This document shows positions 1-9,703 of a stretch of DNA of 64,000 bases, in pieces. Where the stretch lies: positions 1-64,000 of the forward strand of contig CAICTM010000204.1 of the NCBI GenBank assembly GCA_903772945.1, read 5' to 3'. The position numbers and the translations under genes are program-made. Numbering within the stretch: the first letter of the stretch is position 1; each line of letters opens with the position of its first letter. The DNA comes from Seminavis robusta. Lineage: Eukaryota; Bacillariophyta; Bacillariophyceae; Naviculales; Naviculaceae. The notes under the pieces are model-generated. The model searched no databases. It was not told the DNA's origin and saw nothing but the letters and a program-made list of their open reading frames with translations.

Positions 1-1200
1 GAACAGGACTGTGTTTTGAAACTTGACAAGTCCATCTATGGCAGACCGATTCACCTAAATTATTTTATGAGCATCTATGTCGGGGATGATCCAACTGGTT
101 TCGAAACCTCGGCAGCAGACCCATGTTTTTTATTCATAAGGAGCATCAACTCATGGTATTAATTATTGTATGACCAAATCTGGCTCATCCAGACAATGAT
201 CTGATTGAGTCCTATGTTGGGCAGCTCCAGAAACTTGGATATGACTCACCATGGAAGAAAAAGGTGACATCTTTGGATTCCTCGATTAATTTTGAAAACA
301 GGGAGACAATTGTTGAGCTTACTCAAAAAGGGCTCATCAATAAAGTCATCGAATATACTGGTATGTTGACGCTAGCAGAGAAGCTTCTCCTGCCGCCACC
401 GATCCTCTTGGAGCTGACAAACTGGGGGCCCCATTGAAGAAGATGGAGCTATCCAGCTGCAGTTGGGATGCTTCTTTATATTGCGTCGAACACTCGCCCA
501 GACATCAATTTTAGTGTGCACCAGGTGGCACGATTCAGTCACAATCCCAGGCATTCCATGCTCAAGCAATCAAACGTATCATTCGGTATCTGATTGGCAC
601 AGTGACAAAGGCATTTGTTTTAGCCCTAAACTTGATCAGGGACTTGATTGTTGGGTCGATGCTGACTTCGCCGGATTGTATGGATATGAGGATGACAGAT
701 CCTGTGTCCGTCAAGTCTCGCACTGGATTTGTCCTGACTCTGTTGGGTGCCCTATTATCTGGTCCAGCAAGCTACAGACTGAAATTACTTGAGCTCCACT
801 GCTGCTGAGTATGTTGCCTTCAGCATGTCAATGAGGGAGCTGCTCCTATGCGAGCTTTGCTCAAAGAAATTGGTAGAAACTGAATATGCCGGTAATTACT
901 GACATCTCGTGCGCTCTACAGTGTCGAAGACAACCAAGGTTGCTTGTCTCTTGTGAATGTTCCCAAAATGTCTGCGCGCAACAAGTATTGGCATTGAAGT
1001 ACCATCTTCAGGTCCAATATCGGGGTCGAAGGCATCGTGGCTAAGTATATTCCGACTCTGGAACAACGGGCCGACATTTCACTAAGGGTCTTCCGCTCCA
1101 CAGTTTGCTGTCATTCGGAACTCCTCATGGGATGGTAATTTACCTCAGCACTTTGCTGGGGATCTCTCCTATCGTTTCTTGCTCAGCTTCATTTCAGCTG
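1..1200 (+). mobile_element. Ty1/copia LTR retrotransposon fossil, 3' part of pol
   Basis: The opening bases translate to a typical copia reverse transcriptase stretch (KLDKSIYG), and further on there are RNase H hallmarks (DADFAG, an SRTGFV-like segment, EYVA). This order identifies the end of a copia-type pol region. The element is broken, with roughly five or more breaks, and its 5' part lies outside the window. No clear LTR pair can be seen; the right limit near 1200 is estimated from where recognisable pol ends. It looks old rather than recently inserted. The host kinase-like gene begins about 140 bases downstream. Confidence 0.85.
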
Positions 1201-1343
1201 TAAGGGAGTGGACGGGATACAGCTTACAATTCAGCTTTACAGCTTACAATTAGCAGGCTTATCTAGAAAATAATCAATAACTGCTCACTTATTTGGAAAT
1301 ACAAACTTTACATCTCTTAGATCGTTAGATTAATCAATGCACA

Positions 1344-2183
1344 ATGGTATTGTCGCACATTCCTGCCATGAAATGGGTCGCCTTTTCCGACAATCCCGTG
1401 ACTCGAAACATTCCCAATCTTCCGACATTACCCGATCTGGCCGTACTCGACGCCATTCCCGATGGACAAGGCGACGTATTGGGAGAAGGTGGAGGTGGTG
1501 TCACTCGGAAAGTGCGCTATGATCAAAATTGGGTCGCCGTCAAGACATTTCACGGAGCCATGACGACGGATGGATTACCACAAGAAGAACGACGCATGGC
1601 CGCACTGGCGGGGAGTCTGGGCAGTCCGTGTCTCATTCAAGTACTGGGACAAACCAAAGGGGGTGCCTTGGTCATGGAATTCCTGGATGGCTACCAAATG
1701 TTTGGAGGGCGTCCCAATTTTGAAACGTGTTGGAAAGATGTCTACGACGACACTATCAATCGACAAGTGACGAGTGAAGAAGCCGAGACGATTGTCACGG
1801 GACTGTTGGACGCGTTGTGCCAATTGCATCACGTGGGAATTTGTCATGGTGACTTTTACGGACACAACATTTTGATTCAAGAAACCAATTTAGCACAAGT
1901 TCGACTGGGGGACTTTGGTGGTGCCTTTTTCTACGACACGGAGTCTCCATACGCCACGTTGATTCAACAGTGTGAACTGCGGTCCTTTGCCGTCTTTGTG
2001 GAAGAGGTGGTGGATTGTCTCCAACAGGGCGGCGACAAGAATCCGGAGACAATGAAGATATCGCTGAGGAACCTCGTCAGTAAAAGTTTGGAAGCAGACA
2101 CGACATTCCAACAAACTCAATCATGGTGGAAAATGAAGAAAGGAAACGAAAAGACAGGAAGCGAAAGGCAGGCGACTAGGTAG
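1344..2183 (+). CDS. Small protein kinase-like protein
   Basis: A single-exon gene of 279 residues with a compact protein-kinase fold. Visible in order: a glycine-rich loop (LGEGGGGV, about residue 47), a beta-3 lysine in WVAVKTF (about residue 67), a catalytic loop HGDFYGHNIL (about residue 162) with the catalytic Asp and the Asn, and a DFGG metal-binding motif (about residue 183). The catalytic loop HGD lacks the Arg of classical HRD kinases and looks more like aminoglycoside/lipopolysaccharide-kinase relatives or atypical kinases. The domain is short for a eukaryotic kinase: the region after DFG is reduced to about 90 residues and ends in a Lys/Arg-rich tail. No signal peptide or membrane helix is seen. 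The substrate is unknown. All key residues are present, so activity is plausible. Confidence 0.8.
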   Translation: MVLSHIPAMKWVAFSDNPVTRNIPNLPTLPDLAVLDAIPDGQGDVLGEGGGGVTRKVRYDQNWVAVKTFHGAMTTDGLPQEERRMAALAGSLGSPCLIQVLGQTKGGALVMEFLDGYQMFGGRPNFETCWKDVYDDTINRQVTSEEAETIVTGLLDALCQLHHVGICHGDFYGHNILIQETNLAQVRLGDFGGAFFYDTESPYATLIQQCELRSFAVFVEEVVDCLQQGGDKNPETMKISLRNLVSKSLEADTTFQQTQSWWKMKKGNEKTGSERQATR

Positions 2184-2307
2184 TCTAGCTAGTAATAGCT
2201 ACACTTTCTGCCATGGTAATACGTTGGGTGTGCTCTGCTCTGCGCTGCTCTGCCATGTTGGCACAAGTGATATTCAGTTTAGTTTGTCTATGCAACTAAT
2301 CAACTGA

Positions 2308-3570
2308 CTACCCTTCTGCAAGCCTTGCCAGTACCAGAGACAGTGCCTGTTCTGTGGCAATGGTTCCCTCTATTCCATCATTGCTGTGTTTTCCTCCAGT
2401 TTGACTAAAATGGTGTGGATGTTTGCCAATGACATTTGCCATACTGGTGGAACTAATTCCTGGAATAAAGGCATGTTGGCACGCCAATGCCATTTCGAGA
2501 TCATTGTCATCGTCACAGAGGCACACACAGTGCTTGGACAAGATGTCCTCCTCAGCATTGTTGTTGCTGTTGTCCAATAATAATAGCTTGTTGGCCACAT
2601 AGCGACAACAGTTCAATTTCCCACTTTCCATGGGATAGTAGTCGATACAACCCAGATTGGTACTGGTGGCCAATGCGGGTGGACACGGCAGTATTTGCCC
2701 CTGTAGCAGTTGATCAAATAATAATTGGTCGTCGTTGTTGTTGTTGTTTCGTTGTGGTTGCTGTTGTCGTTGCTGTTTGCGATTGATGCGAAAACAAGTG
2801 GCATACCCGTTGGTATCCAGCACCAATCCCTTGGCCAAGAGCTTCTGTGCAAATTCCCAGAGTGCTCCCGATCGTTTGGAGACTTGTTGTGGTTGTGGTG
2901 GTTGTGTTGTTTCTGTTGTCAGTTCGGCACTGGGGTATCCATCGGATCCTGCGGCATGTGTCTGTTGCATGCGACGTCGCCATTCTTGGTCTTCGACAAT
3001 TTCAAAGGGTTCCAAGTCGGTGGCTCCATTACAGGGTGTGACAACAAAGGTATTGTCGTTGGATGATGATGATACCGGTCGACTCCAAAAGATTCGTCCA
3101 CCGGCTTCCGAACAGTAAGCATCGGCTTTGGGTAGAAACGGGAGTCGTTTGAGGAGGGTAGTCGTTCGCATCCCACTGACGAGTACCAGTTTGGTGTCTG
3201 GAGTAGTGTCACGAATTTGTTGACACTTGGCGAATGTTTGTGAGGAAATAATGCCTTGCATACCGGTGGCACTGGGTGGAAGTCGGATGATTGGATTATT
3301 ATTATTGTTGTTTAAAGGATCATCATCCGGGATGGTTTTTGGATAATGAACCAGCGTCCCATCCACATCACTAAAGATGACTTTAATGGTATCTTTAATG
3401 GTGCCTTTAGGGGTAGCCGTTGTCGGTGTCGAGGTCTCCATGGTGCCGGTAGCACTCACAACCTTTGGATTTTTAAAAACAGATAGTATGACTAGAGCAA
3501 GCAGGAATGCGAGCTTCTTCTTGGTTGTTGGTAGAAAGACACTTTGCTTTATGGCATAGGCATAACTCAT
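2308..3570 (-). CDS. HAD-superfamily phosphatase, membrane-anchored or secreted
   Basis: A 420-residue single-exon protein. After an N-terminal hydrophobic segment (about residues 19-35, KKLAFLLALVILSVF) and a Thr/Ser/Pro-rich stretch comes HAD motif I, FSDVDGTLVHYP (about residues 67-78). Motif II is the Ser in LVLVSGMRT, a candidate motif III Lys lies in VSKRSGALWEF, and motif IV is the CDDDNDLEMAL acidic cluster near residue 365. The layout with a long cap between motifs II and III fits the Cof/sucrose-phosphatase-like HAD branch acting on a sugar phosphate or similar small phosphoester. The substrate is inferred only by fold. Poly-Gln/Asn codon tracts around 2570-2800 lie in the cap and create many spurious frames on the other strand. 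It is divergent from the EF-Ts gene, with 261 bases between the start codons. Confidence 0.82.
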   Translation of the reverse strand: MSYAYAIKQSVFLPTTKKKLAFLLALVILSVFKNPKVVSATGTMETSTPTTATPKGTIKDTIKVIFSDVDGTLVHYPKTIPDDDPLNNNNNNPIIRLPPSATGMQGIISSQTFAKCQQIRDTTPDTKLVLVSGMRTTTLLKRLPFLPKADAYCSEAGGRIFWSRPVSSSSNDNTFVVTPCNGATDLEPFEIVEDQEWRRRMQQTHAAGSDGYPSAELTTETTQPPQPQQVSKRSGALWEFAQKLLAKGLVLDTNGYATCFRINRKQQRQQQPQRNNNNNDDQLLFDQLLQGQILPCPPALATSTNLGCIDYYPMESGKLNCCRYVANKLLLLDNSNNNAEEDILSKHCVCLCDDDNDLEMALACQHAFIPGISSTSMANVIGKHPHHFSQTGGKHSNDGIEGTIATEQALSLVLARLAEG

Positions 3571-3831
3571 GGCAAAACAAAGACACAGCCCCAGCAGAAT
3601 CCTCTATGAGGTCAGCACATACATGTACAAACAAGAGATGTATCAAAGACGGCGTGAAAGAGACACGTTGCCATTTTTTGAGGACTTCCGAATGACTAAT
3701 TGGACTCAAAATGGATCTTTTTATAGCTGGAAGCACACTAATTCGGTGCGTCACGACCGCTCATTTTTTCACCAAAGATTTTGTTTGTTGTTTACAAACT
3801 TCTTGGAACCCTCATTTTATCAAGCCCAACC
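3571..3831. promoter_or_regulatory. Shared 5' region of HAD phosphatase and EF-Ts genes
   Basis: These 261 bases separate two divergent start codons and so must hold both promoters. A TTTTTATAG TATA-like string lies near 3718-3726, about 110 bases before the EF-Ts start. No other element can be named with confidence. Confidence 0.4.
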
Positions 3832-4833
3832 ATGATGCTCTCGTCGTCGTTGTCTTTGCAAACCGCCACTCGAAGACTGGTGACTTTGGCGCTTCGTTCG
3901 AGTCGTCATCATCATCCTCGTCCTTGGCATCAATATGCATCCGTCTGTCAATTTTCGACCATGTCCTTGATCAAAGAACTGCGCGCCGCATCAGGAGCTC
4001 CGATTGTGGATTGCAAAAAGGCACTGTCAAATTCCGACAATGATTTAAAGGCGGCATTGGATTGGTTGCGCGAACACGGTGCCGCCAAGGTATCTTCCAA
4101 AGTCGCCGATCGAGAAGCCAGAGAAGGATTGGTCGCCATTGCTTTGACGGCACAACACAAGGCAGCATCGCTGGTGGCAGTGTCATCCGAAACCGATTTT
4201 GCCGGGCGCAGTCAAACGTTTGTCGATTTGGTCGAATTCTGTGCTCAAGCGGCGCTTCTTCAAACGAATGACACTACTGCTGAGCCACTCGTACAAGTAC
4301 TACAAAACGACAGCACGGTGGAAAGTGCCATGAGCGATGCCATGGTGGCCATTCGTGAAAATCTGTCATTGAGTCATGCCACCAAAGTTACGGCCTCCCC
4401 CGAAGGAGGTGTCGTGGTGGGATATGTCCATGGAAGAATTCTACCCTCGCAAGCAGGCACTGCTGCTGCATTGGTCAGTTTGGCCCCACTCGACAACAAT
4501 AACAACAAAGACACTGACAAAATGTTGGAAACGGGCAAAAAATTGGCCATGCACATTGTCGCTGCCAAACCACAGTATTTGGATTCCACCAGTATTCCAG
4601 ACGACATTGTCGAGGCGGAACGAGACTTGCTGGCCAAACAAATTGCCGATTCGGGAAAACCACCCGCGATTGTCCAAAAGATTGTGAATGGGCGGCTGCA
4701 CAAATTCTATGCCACGACCTGTTTGCTCCAACAAAGTCACATGATTGAAGAAGGGAATCCTCAAATTCAAAAACATCTCACGAGTATGGGCATGAAATTG
4801 CTTCACTATGAACTATTGTCCGTGGTGAATTAA
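3832..4833 (+). CDS. TSFM: Mitochondrial translation elongation factor Ts
   Basis: EF-Ts recharges EF-Tu by driving GDP release during organellar translation. The start is taken at ATG 3832 (a second ATG follows at once), giving 333 residues; the open frame runs further upstream only without an ATG. The first 40-45 residues are rich in Arg, Ser and His with few acids, a mitochondrial-type presequence. Then comes the UBA-like N domain (LIKELRAASGAPIVDCKKAL), with the conserved G-A-x-hydrophobic-x-D-C-K-K-A-L pattern that contacts EF-Tu. The core domain follows with SSETDFAGRSQTFVDLVEF, matching the family pattern xxETDFVARNxxF. The C-terminal half carries the second core repeat (KLAMHIVAAKPQYL). 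Single exon. The lack of an AF-type signal peptide favours the mitochondrion over the plastid. Confidence 0.93.
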   Translation: MMLSSSLSLQTATRRLVTLALRSSRHHHPRPWHQYASVCQFSTMSLIKELRAASGAPIVDCKKALSNSDNDLKAALDWLREHGAAKVSSKVADREAREGLVAIALTAQHKAASLVAVSSETDFAGRSQTFVDLVEFCAQAALLQTNDTTAEPLVQVLQNDSTVESAMSDAMVAIRENLSLSHATKVTASPEGGVVVGYVHGRILPSQAGTAAALVSLAPLDNNNNKDTDKMLETGKKLAMHIVAAKPQYLDSTSIPDDIVEAERDLLAKQIADSGKPPAIVQKIVNGRLHKFYATTCLLQQSHMIEEGNPQIQKHLTSMGMKLLHYELLSVVN

Positions 4834-4955
4834 TTAGATCTAGCTAGTAATTATTAGTAGTAATAAACAGTACCAGATAGACTGGTATCAGCTTATGAAC
4901 ATCTCTATTAGTTTTTTACCATGTAATAACATACTTTTCGTCCTCATTGTTTCCA

Positions 4956-5420
4956 TCATGGCGCAAAGGTGGAATGCTCCAACATGACCTTTCGTGACAA
5001 CTTGAGGACATTTCGAATGTCTTGTTCCCGAGTATCAGGTTGCACAGCAGTGATGCGGAACCCCAGTGTTGTCGTCGCAGGTGGACCGGCTGGAGCGACA
5101 AAGAAACCGCCATGGTGAATGCGACGGATCATTTCGACAACTAACTGTCTCCAGATCATACTGGTCGTGGTCAAACGGAACCATCTCCTCCTCCAAGTCC
5201 TCGGGAATAATGTCAAACAAGTCTCCAAGGTACCGACGGTATTGCTCGTGGAGGTATGGTATGCAATCTTCTTGTACAGTTTCTTCTGGAGTTTTTCCAC
5301 GGTCCCATCCAGTGCCATGGTCATGGCTTCCTTCATAATGGCCAAATAAATCAGCAATCGTGTAATAGGTGCATTGAAAGATAGAGCTATGTTCCAGTGT
5401 TCCACTTATGCCGCGTTACT
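4956..5420 (-). pseudogene. Frameshifted remnant, resembles C-terminus of a PLP-dependent decarboxylase
   Basis: From about 5420 down to about 5150 one minus-strand frame is open with protein-like composition (DCIPYLHEQYRRYLGDLFDI, then DHDQYDLET) but has no usable start. Near 5145 the sense jumps by one base into a second frame (VVEMIRRIHHGGFFVAPAG ... REQDIRNVLKL), which ends at 4956. Read together the two pieces resemble the C-terminal end of group II PLP-dependent amino-acid decarboxylases, but the active-site Lys region is absent, so the family is only a suggestion. No GT/AG pair explains the jump, which makes a frameshifted gene relic, or a sequencing error in a partial gene, likelier than an intron. 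It lies tail to tail with EF-Ts. Confidence 0.4.
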
Positions 5421-5506
5421 GCGTACAGCTACATGTATGCCATACGGTACCCGAAACAGAAGGCTGAACAGAAGGAAAGTAAAAAAGAAAGATAACACGG
5501 TTTTTA

Positions 5507-5550
5507 ATAACCTACGGTACATGCATTGATAACCTACGGTACATGCATTG
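5507..5550. repeat. 22-base direct repeat, two perfect copies
   Basis: Two adjacent identical 22-base units containing CCTACGGTACATGCATTG lie in the 418-base stretch 5421-5838. That stretch otherwise holds no gene I can support. Confidence 0.8.
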
Positions 5551-5838
5551 ATACTGCACTGTGCAATCTAGTCGTTATACATGTCCCAACCAAGAACAAC
5601 GCAAATTCACTCGACGAATGCTTGAATATTGTTGATGGTTCGACTGTACATCCCGTCTCTTCAAAATAATGCTTGCACTTCTGGCTAGGTCGATTTTAGA
5701 GATTCTTTGATAAATCCATTGCTTGTGGTATACTGATTTTTGTGTTTCGTTTTGCTTGTTGTCACTCTTCTAACTGGTATCCAAAAGGCAGCCTGCTCAG
5801 TACTCGTTTGAGCCAAAGAACTCCTTTTTCCAAGTGTT

Positions 5839-6495
5839 CTAATATCTGTACTTTGTTGAGTAGTCCTTTGGCGACACCACTAGACCTCTTCCTTTTCGTG
5901 CTCCCCTATAAACCATCTGCTCAGAATTCAAGAGCAAAAGCATTAATTAAAAGGGATTGTCAGAAAACTAAAACCGGCAGTGAGTCTCATGGAGTTAACC
6001 CCCAGCCACTTACCTCTATAATATCGATGAACTCTTGCTTGTCTGCAAGGGCCCAATTGATCTTGTTGTTGTCACCAGTCCCTAGATCAACCATGATGTG
6101 CTGAGCAAAGAAGGGAGTACAATGTAACTCTCTGTGAGAAAATGACAAAAACAAGAAACAGGAAGAAAGCAACAGCCACAGGGAATTAACCAACCCCATG
6201 AGTTAGTTAGTTAGCCAGTAACATCACTCACCTTGTTACGGTAGAAGAACATGGTGGTACATGGATCGTACAGCTCGTACATGTTGCTGAAATCTGGTAC
6301 TTCATCGATATCCACCACGTAGATCTTGGCGAAATTCTTGACTTTCTCCGCAATGGACATGAGGACTTCGTCCTGAATCATGCACGTCGGGTCTTGATCT
6401 CGGCCAAAGCGAATTACCACCACTCGGTCTTCTTCTGTCACAATCGCTTGGTCGACTTCCCAGCCACTGTGTAAGTGGGGTAGTAAGTATGACAT
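5839..6495 (-). CDS. DIM1: U5 snRNP thioredoxin-like protein Dim1/Dib1 (TXNL4A), three exons
   Basis: Core spliceosomal protein of the U4/U6.U5 tri-snRNP with a thioredoxin fold. Exons on the minus strand are 6495-6232, 6100-6014 and 5916-5839, joined by introns with GTGAGT and GTAAGT donors and CAG acceptors (131 and 97 bases). The spliced product is 142 residues, the same length as animal and yeast Dim1. Landmarks: start SYLLPHLHSGWEVDQAI, then DRVVVIRFGRD, DPTCMIQDE, ELYDPCTTMFFYRNK at the end of exon 1, MVDLGTGDNNKINWAL in exon 2, and the terminal VYRGARKGRGLVV ... TKYRY in exon 3. Near-complete conservation makes this identification very secure. Intron phases are 0 at both junctions. Confidence 0.97.
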
Positions 6496-6846
6496 GGTCT
6501 TTGTTTTGAACTTTGTTGTTGTTGTTGTTGTTGTTGTTGGGTCTTGAGAATGTCAGGGAAGAATAGAGACCAGAAGTCTGTGTTGCGGTGTTGGGGTTGT
6601 TGTTGCTGTGTGGTGGTACTTTGTACTGCCGACATGCGGGTTTGGTTGTGTGGAGGGTTGGGGTTCTAGTGAGTCACGCTTTGGTTCCCGCGATCCTTTC
6701 CCCAAAACAACATCAACTTACGAACTGTGTCAAGAAACCATGGCGCTCCTGGTCCATACATTATCGATACATTCTTCCTTGCCACTTGCGACCGACAATA
6801 GAAATCGATCTACTATACTGCATTCTGCATTCTTGGAACCAAGCAA
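6496..6846. other. Intergenic, TTG microsatellite
   Basis: Divergent 5' region between DIM1 and the plastid-type membrane protein. It contains a run of about nine TTG triplets at 6513-6540. No gene is supported. Confidence 0.5.
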
Positions 6847-7533
6847 ATGAAGTCGTCTGCTGCAATATCGACAATCCTCTTCTTGCTGGTGGCAACTCTG
6901 TGTGATGCATTTGTGACCAAAGTACCGGAAAGGGCTGTGATATCTGTGTTTCGTCATGGTGCCCATCGAGCATTCATCTCGACATCACGGTCATCCCCAA
7001 AAATCTTCCTGTCCACTCCTTCCGAACCAGAAAAGGAGGAGGATAAAGCCTCGGAAGCTGCTGTCAGTGAAACTCCCTCCGAATCGCCATCGGCTGTTCC
7101 CGTCTCGGAAGATCCACCCAAGGCGGCACCACCGGCAGTTGTTGTACCGGTAGAAGAGGAAGAATCATCGGTTCCAATTGATTTGCCTTCTCCATTGTTG
7201 TTGGCATCGTCCATGATTCTTGGCATTGTATCCACAGGTATATATTTGTATTATTATTCATGCGAGAAAATTACAATCCCATCAGGGGTTATTGACTGGA
7301 TATTTTGTTCTCACTATTGTTTTCTCTTATGTAACGACTTGTGTGTGTTGTACTACACTGTAGGCTCAATATTCGACTTGCTCGGCGGAAATCCATCCTT
7401 TGGCTTTGCGCCCACTGCGGGTGTTGCACTGACGGGGCTTCCCTTGTGTCTATTCTTGTTCACGGCTGCCATTGCCAAGGGACAAAAGGAAACCGAAGAG
7501 GACGACGAGGAATTCCGACGTGGTGGGTTTTAA
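6847..7533 (+). CDS. Putative plastid-targeted membrane protein, two exons
   Basis: The first residues form a signal peptide (AAISTILFLLVATLCDAF) ending in an AF dipeptide followed by a basic, Ser/Arg-rich stretch. This resembles the ASAFAP-type bipartite plastid presequence of diatoms. An intron at 7238-7363 (GTATAT ... TGTAG, 126 bases, a multiple of three and therefore open if retained) is inferred because its translation is hydrophobic and out of character. After splicing the protein is 186 residues. An acidic Pro/Ser/Glu-rich linker (about residues 60-115) precedes two hydrophobic segments (SPLLLASSMILGIVSTGSIF and a GVALTGLPLCLFLFTAAIA helix), then an acidic tail ending EFRRGGF. I do not recognise the family; a thylakoid or envelope protein is the best inference. 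Confidence 0.65.
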   Translation: MKSSAAISTILFLLVATLCDAFVTKVPERAVISVFRHGAHRAFISTSRSSPKIFLSTPSEPEKEEDKASEAAVSETPSESPSAVPVSEDPPKAAPPAVVVPVEEEESSVPIDLPSPLLLASSMILGIVSTGIYLYYYSCEKITIPSGVIDWIFCSHYCFLLCNDLCVLYYTVGSIFDLLGGNPSFGFAPTAGVALTGLPLCLFLFTAAIAKGQKETEEDDEEFRRGGF

Positions 7534-8794
7534 CTATATATCTATCCACCCGCATCTAGCTAGCTAGTTTAGTGAGAGCTTGTGGAATAAGCGAAACTTC
7601 TTTGTATCCTGTGGCTTCGTAGATTACGATTGTGTAGTGTAAGGTCTGCTTTTCCAGTCTCATTCGACGAACTTCGGCGTTTTTACCCGTTTCATCAATT
7701 GTAGAAAGTCGTCACGTTGAAACCAGGGAAGTGGGATGGAACGGTCCGTTGGGTTGGTAACATCGTTGTGTCGGTGGCATTATTATTTGATAGAACAGAG
7801 CACTCGTTGGTGTTGTAGTCGCATGATAGACTGAGACTCGTAGCAGAGCGATCCATGGAAAGAAGAGGAGTAGCAAAGCAATGGGCACAGCCAGCTTAGG
7901 AGGAACGAAAGGAGTGCACTCATCTTCTTGTGTTTCATGATGTTTGATGCGTCTGTGTGTTGTTTTATGTGGAAAACCGGTACGATAGTTAGTCGGAAGG
8001 GACAAGCCACAATGGATGTCATCAAGCCATCAATAAGCGGCCCTCAAAAAAAGCGAATGGTTGCCTTTCCTTACAAAAAGTGAAATGTGTGTCAGTCTTT
8101 TGTGCGGGAACTGAACCAAACGCTTAACCCTTTTTATAAGATTAATTGATTGACCTTCCAGGGCACCTACAGGATCTATCCAGAGTAGTATTATGCTACC
8201 GGTACCTACTGTACAGTACCAGTAACGGTAGCTTATAGGCTCTTACTTTACATGGCGATGAAGCATCTTTTGATCCAGACGAGATACAGTCTGCTATCAT
8301 ACATGATGTGTTGTAGTCACAATGGAAACACCCTCACCCTACCAGTATCATTGTGACCATACCGGCATACGGGTACCGGATACTGGGTTCGGCAGAGATC
8401 AAAGTATGAGTATCTTATATTCAAGGCCAATGCATCTGCAACGTCGTCAAATTACAGCAGACTGGCTACGGTACTGTACTAGTACAGTATACCTGGTACC
8501 TGGTAGTCTAGTGTACCGGTACTAGACTAGTACGAGAGACTGTGCATTATTTTTTTGTGGTGCGGTACCTGGTACGACTGTTCAGCGTACGGAAGGTACT
8601 GTATGAATCTCTGTCGTCGACTTGGCTTCCCATGCATCGATACAAACATACATTGGAAATCGTTTTTGCTTGTGGGCTGCAGTGATATTCCGTGCCATCT
8701 CAATTCTCAATCTCACAACCAAAGAAGCCACACCGCTACGGCTGTACTCTACTAGCTAGCTACCTTAGGTAATCAAGGGACAGCCACTCTAGCC
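7534..8794. other. Intergenic, 1.26 kb, rich in GTAC/CCGG palindromes
   Basis: A small minus-strand frame at 7712-8005 (97 residues, one hydrophobic helix near its middle) may be coding but has no recognisable relative. The rest is dense in TACCGGTAC-type palindromes, for example at 8200-8230 and 8460-8535. No RNA gene is seen. Confidence 0.4.
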
Positions 8795-9703
8795 ATGAAA
8801 CGAGCCGTGAGTGTCAGCATTGGTTCGTCCAAGCGCGACAAAGTGGTGGAAGTGGAACTGTTGGGCGAGAAGATCCGCATCGAGCGCATCGGCACTAATG
8901 GGGATATGGAAGCTGCCGCGCTCAAGTTCAAGGAACTGGACGGCACTGTGGATGCCTTGAGCGTCGGTGGTGCCGACTTGGGCACACTGGTCGATGGCGT
9001 ATTTTATCCCTTTCATTCGGTTCAGCCCATGATACGATACGTCAAGACGACTCCTGTGGTAGACGGTTGCAATTTGAAGAATACTTTGGAAAATAGAGCA
9101 CCGGCCTTTTTAGAGGAAAAGATTGGGAAGTATATCCAAGAAAATGGAGGAAAGAAGGTTCTGGTGACAATGGGAGGCGAGCGCTGGGGACTCTCTAGTT
9201 CTTTTGTGGAAGCTGGCTATGAAGCCGTGTTTGGCGATTTGATGTTTACTATGGGGATTCCGGTTCCTATCAAATCACTCAATGCACTCAAATGGACCAC
9301 AAAAATGATAGTGCCCGTGGCTACCCGTTTCCCATTGCAGTGGTTCTACCCCACTGGAGAGCAGCAGCACGTTCGGACGCCAAAATACACCAACTATTAC
9401 GACTGGGCCACGGTCATCACGGGCGATTGCATGTATATCAAACAACACATGCCTGACAACATGCAAGGAAAAGTCATTGTGACCAACACGACAACCCCGG
9501 AAGATGTGGCCCTTTTCAAAAAGCTGGGGGTCAAGTACTTGGTGACAACGACACCAGTTTTGGACGGACGATCCTTTGGAACCAATTTGATTGAAGCCAC
9601 GTTGGTCGCCCTGGCTGGTAAAAAACGTCCACTGACCCTCCAAGAACTGGAAGAAATGATAGATAAGGTTGGATTTGGCCCCCAATTGCAGGAATTGAAT
9701 TAA
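8795..9703 (+). CDS. Quinate 5-dehydrogenase-like protein of bacterial type
   Basis: A single-exon protein of 302 residues. Its start, RAVSVSIGSSKRDKVVEVEL, followed by ERIGTNGD, DGTVDALSVGGADL, TPVVDG and LKNTLENRA, matches the pattern of bacterial proteins commonly labelled quinate 5-dehydrogenase or conserved hypothetical. The biochemical label for that bacterial family is weak, so the reaction should be treated as unproven. The central VLVTMGGERWGLSSSF segment resembles a nucleotide- or substrate-binding turn. There is no targeting peptide or transmembrane helix, so a cytosolic protein is expected. The intronless structure and bacterial resemblance suggest horizontal acquisition, but codon use does not stand out by eye from its neighbours, so transfer is probably old. 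Confidence 0.75.
   Translation: MKRAVSVSIGSSKRDKVVEVELLGEKIRIERIGTNGDMEAAALKFKELDGTVDALSVGGADLGTLVDGVFYPFHSVQPMIRYVKTTPVVDGCNLKNTLENRAPAFLEEKIGKYIQENGGKKVLVTMGGERWGLSSSFVEAGYEAVFGDLMFTMGIPVPIKSLNALKWTTKMIVPVATRFPLQWFYPTGEQQHVRTPKYTNYYDWATVITGDCMYIKQHMPDNMQGKVIVTNTTTPEDVALFKKLGVKYLVTTTPVLDGRSFGTNLIEATLVALAGKKRPLTLQELEEMIDKVGFGPQLQELN

Noticed and set aside
2386-3118. Several plus-strand ORFs rich in Val, Leu and Cys
   Set aside because: Shadows of the Gln/Asn codon repeats in the HAD phosphatase on the minus strand.
5742-6104. Plus-strand ORF of 120 residues
   Set aside because: It is antisense to exons 2 and 3 of DIM1, whose identity is certain.
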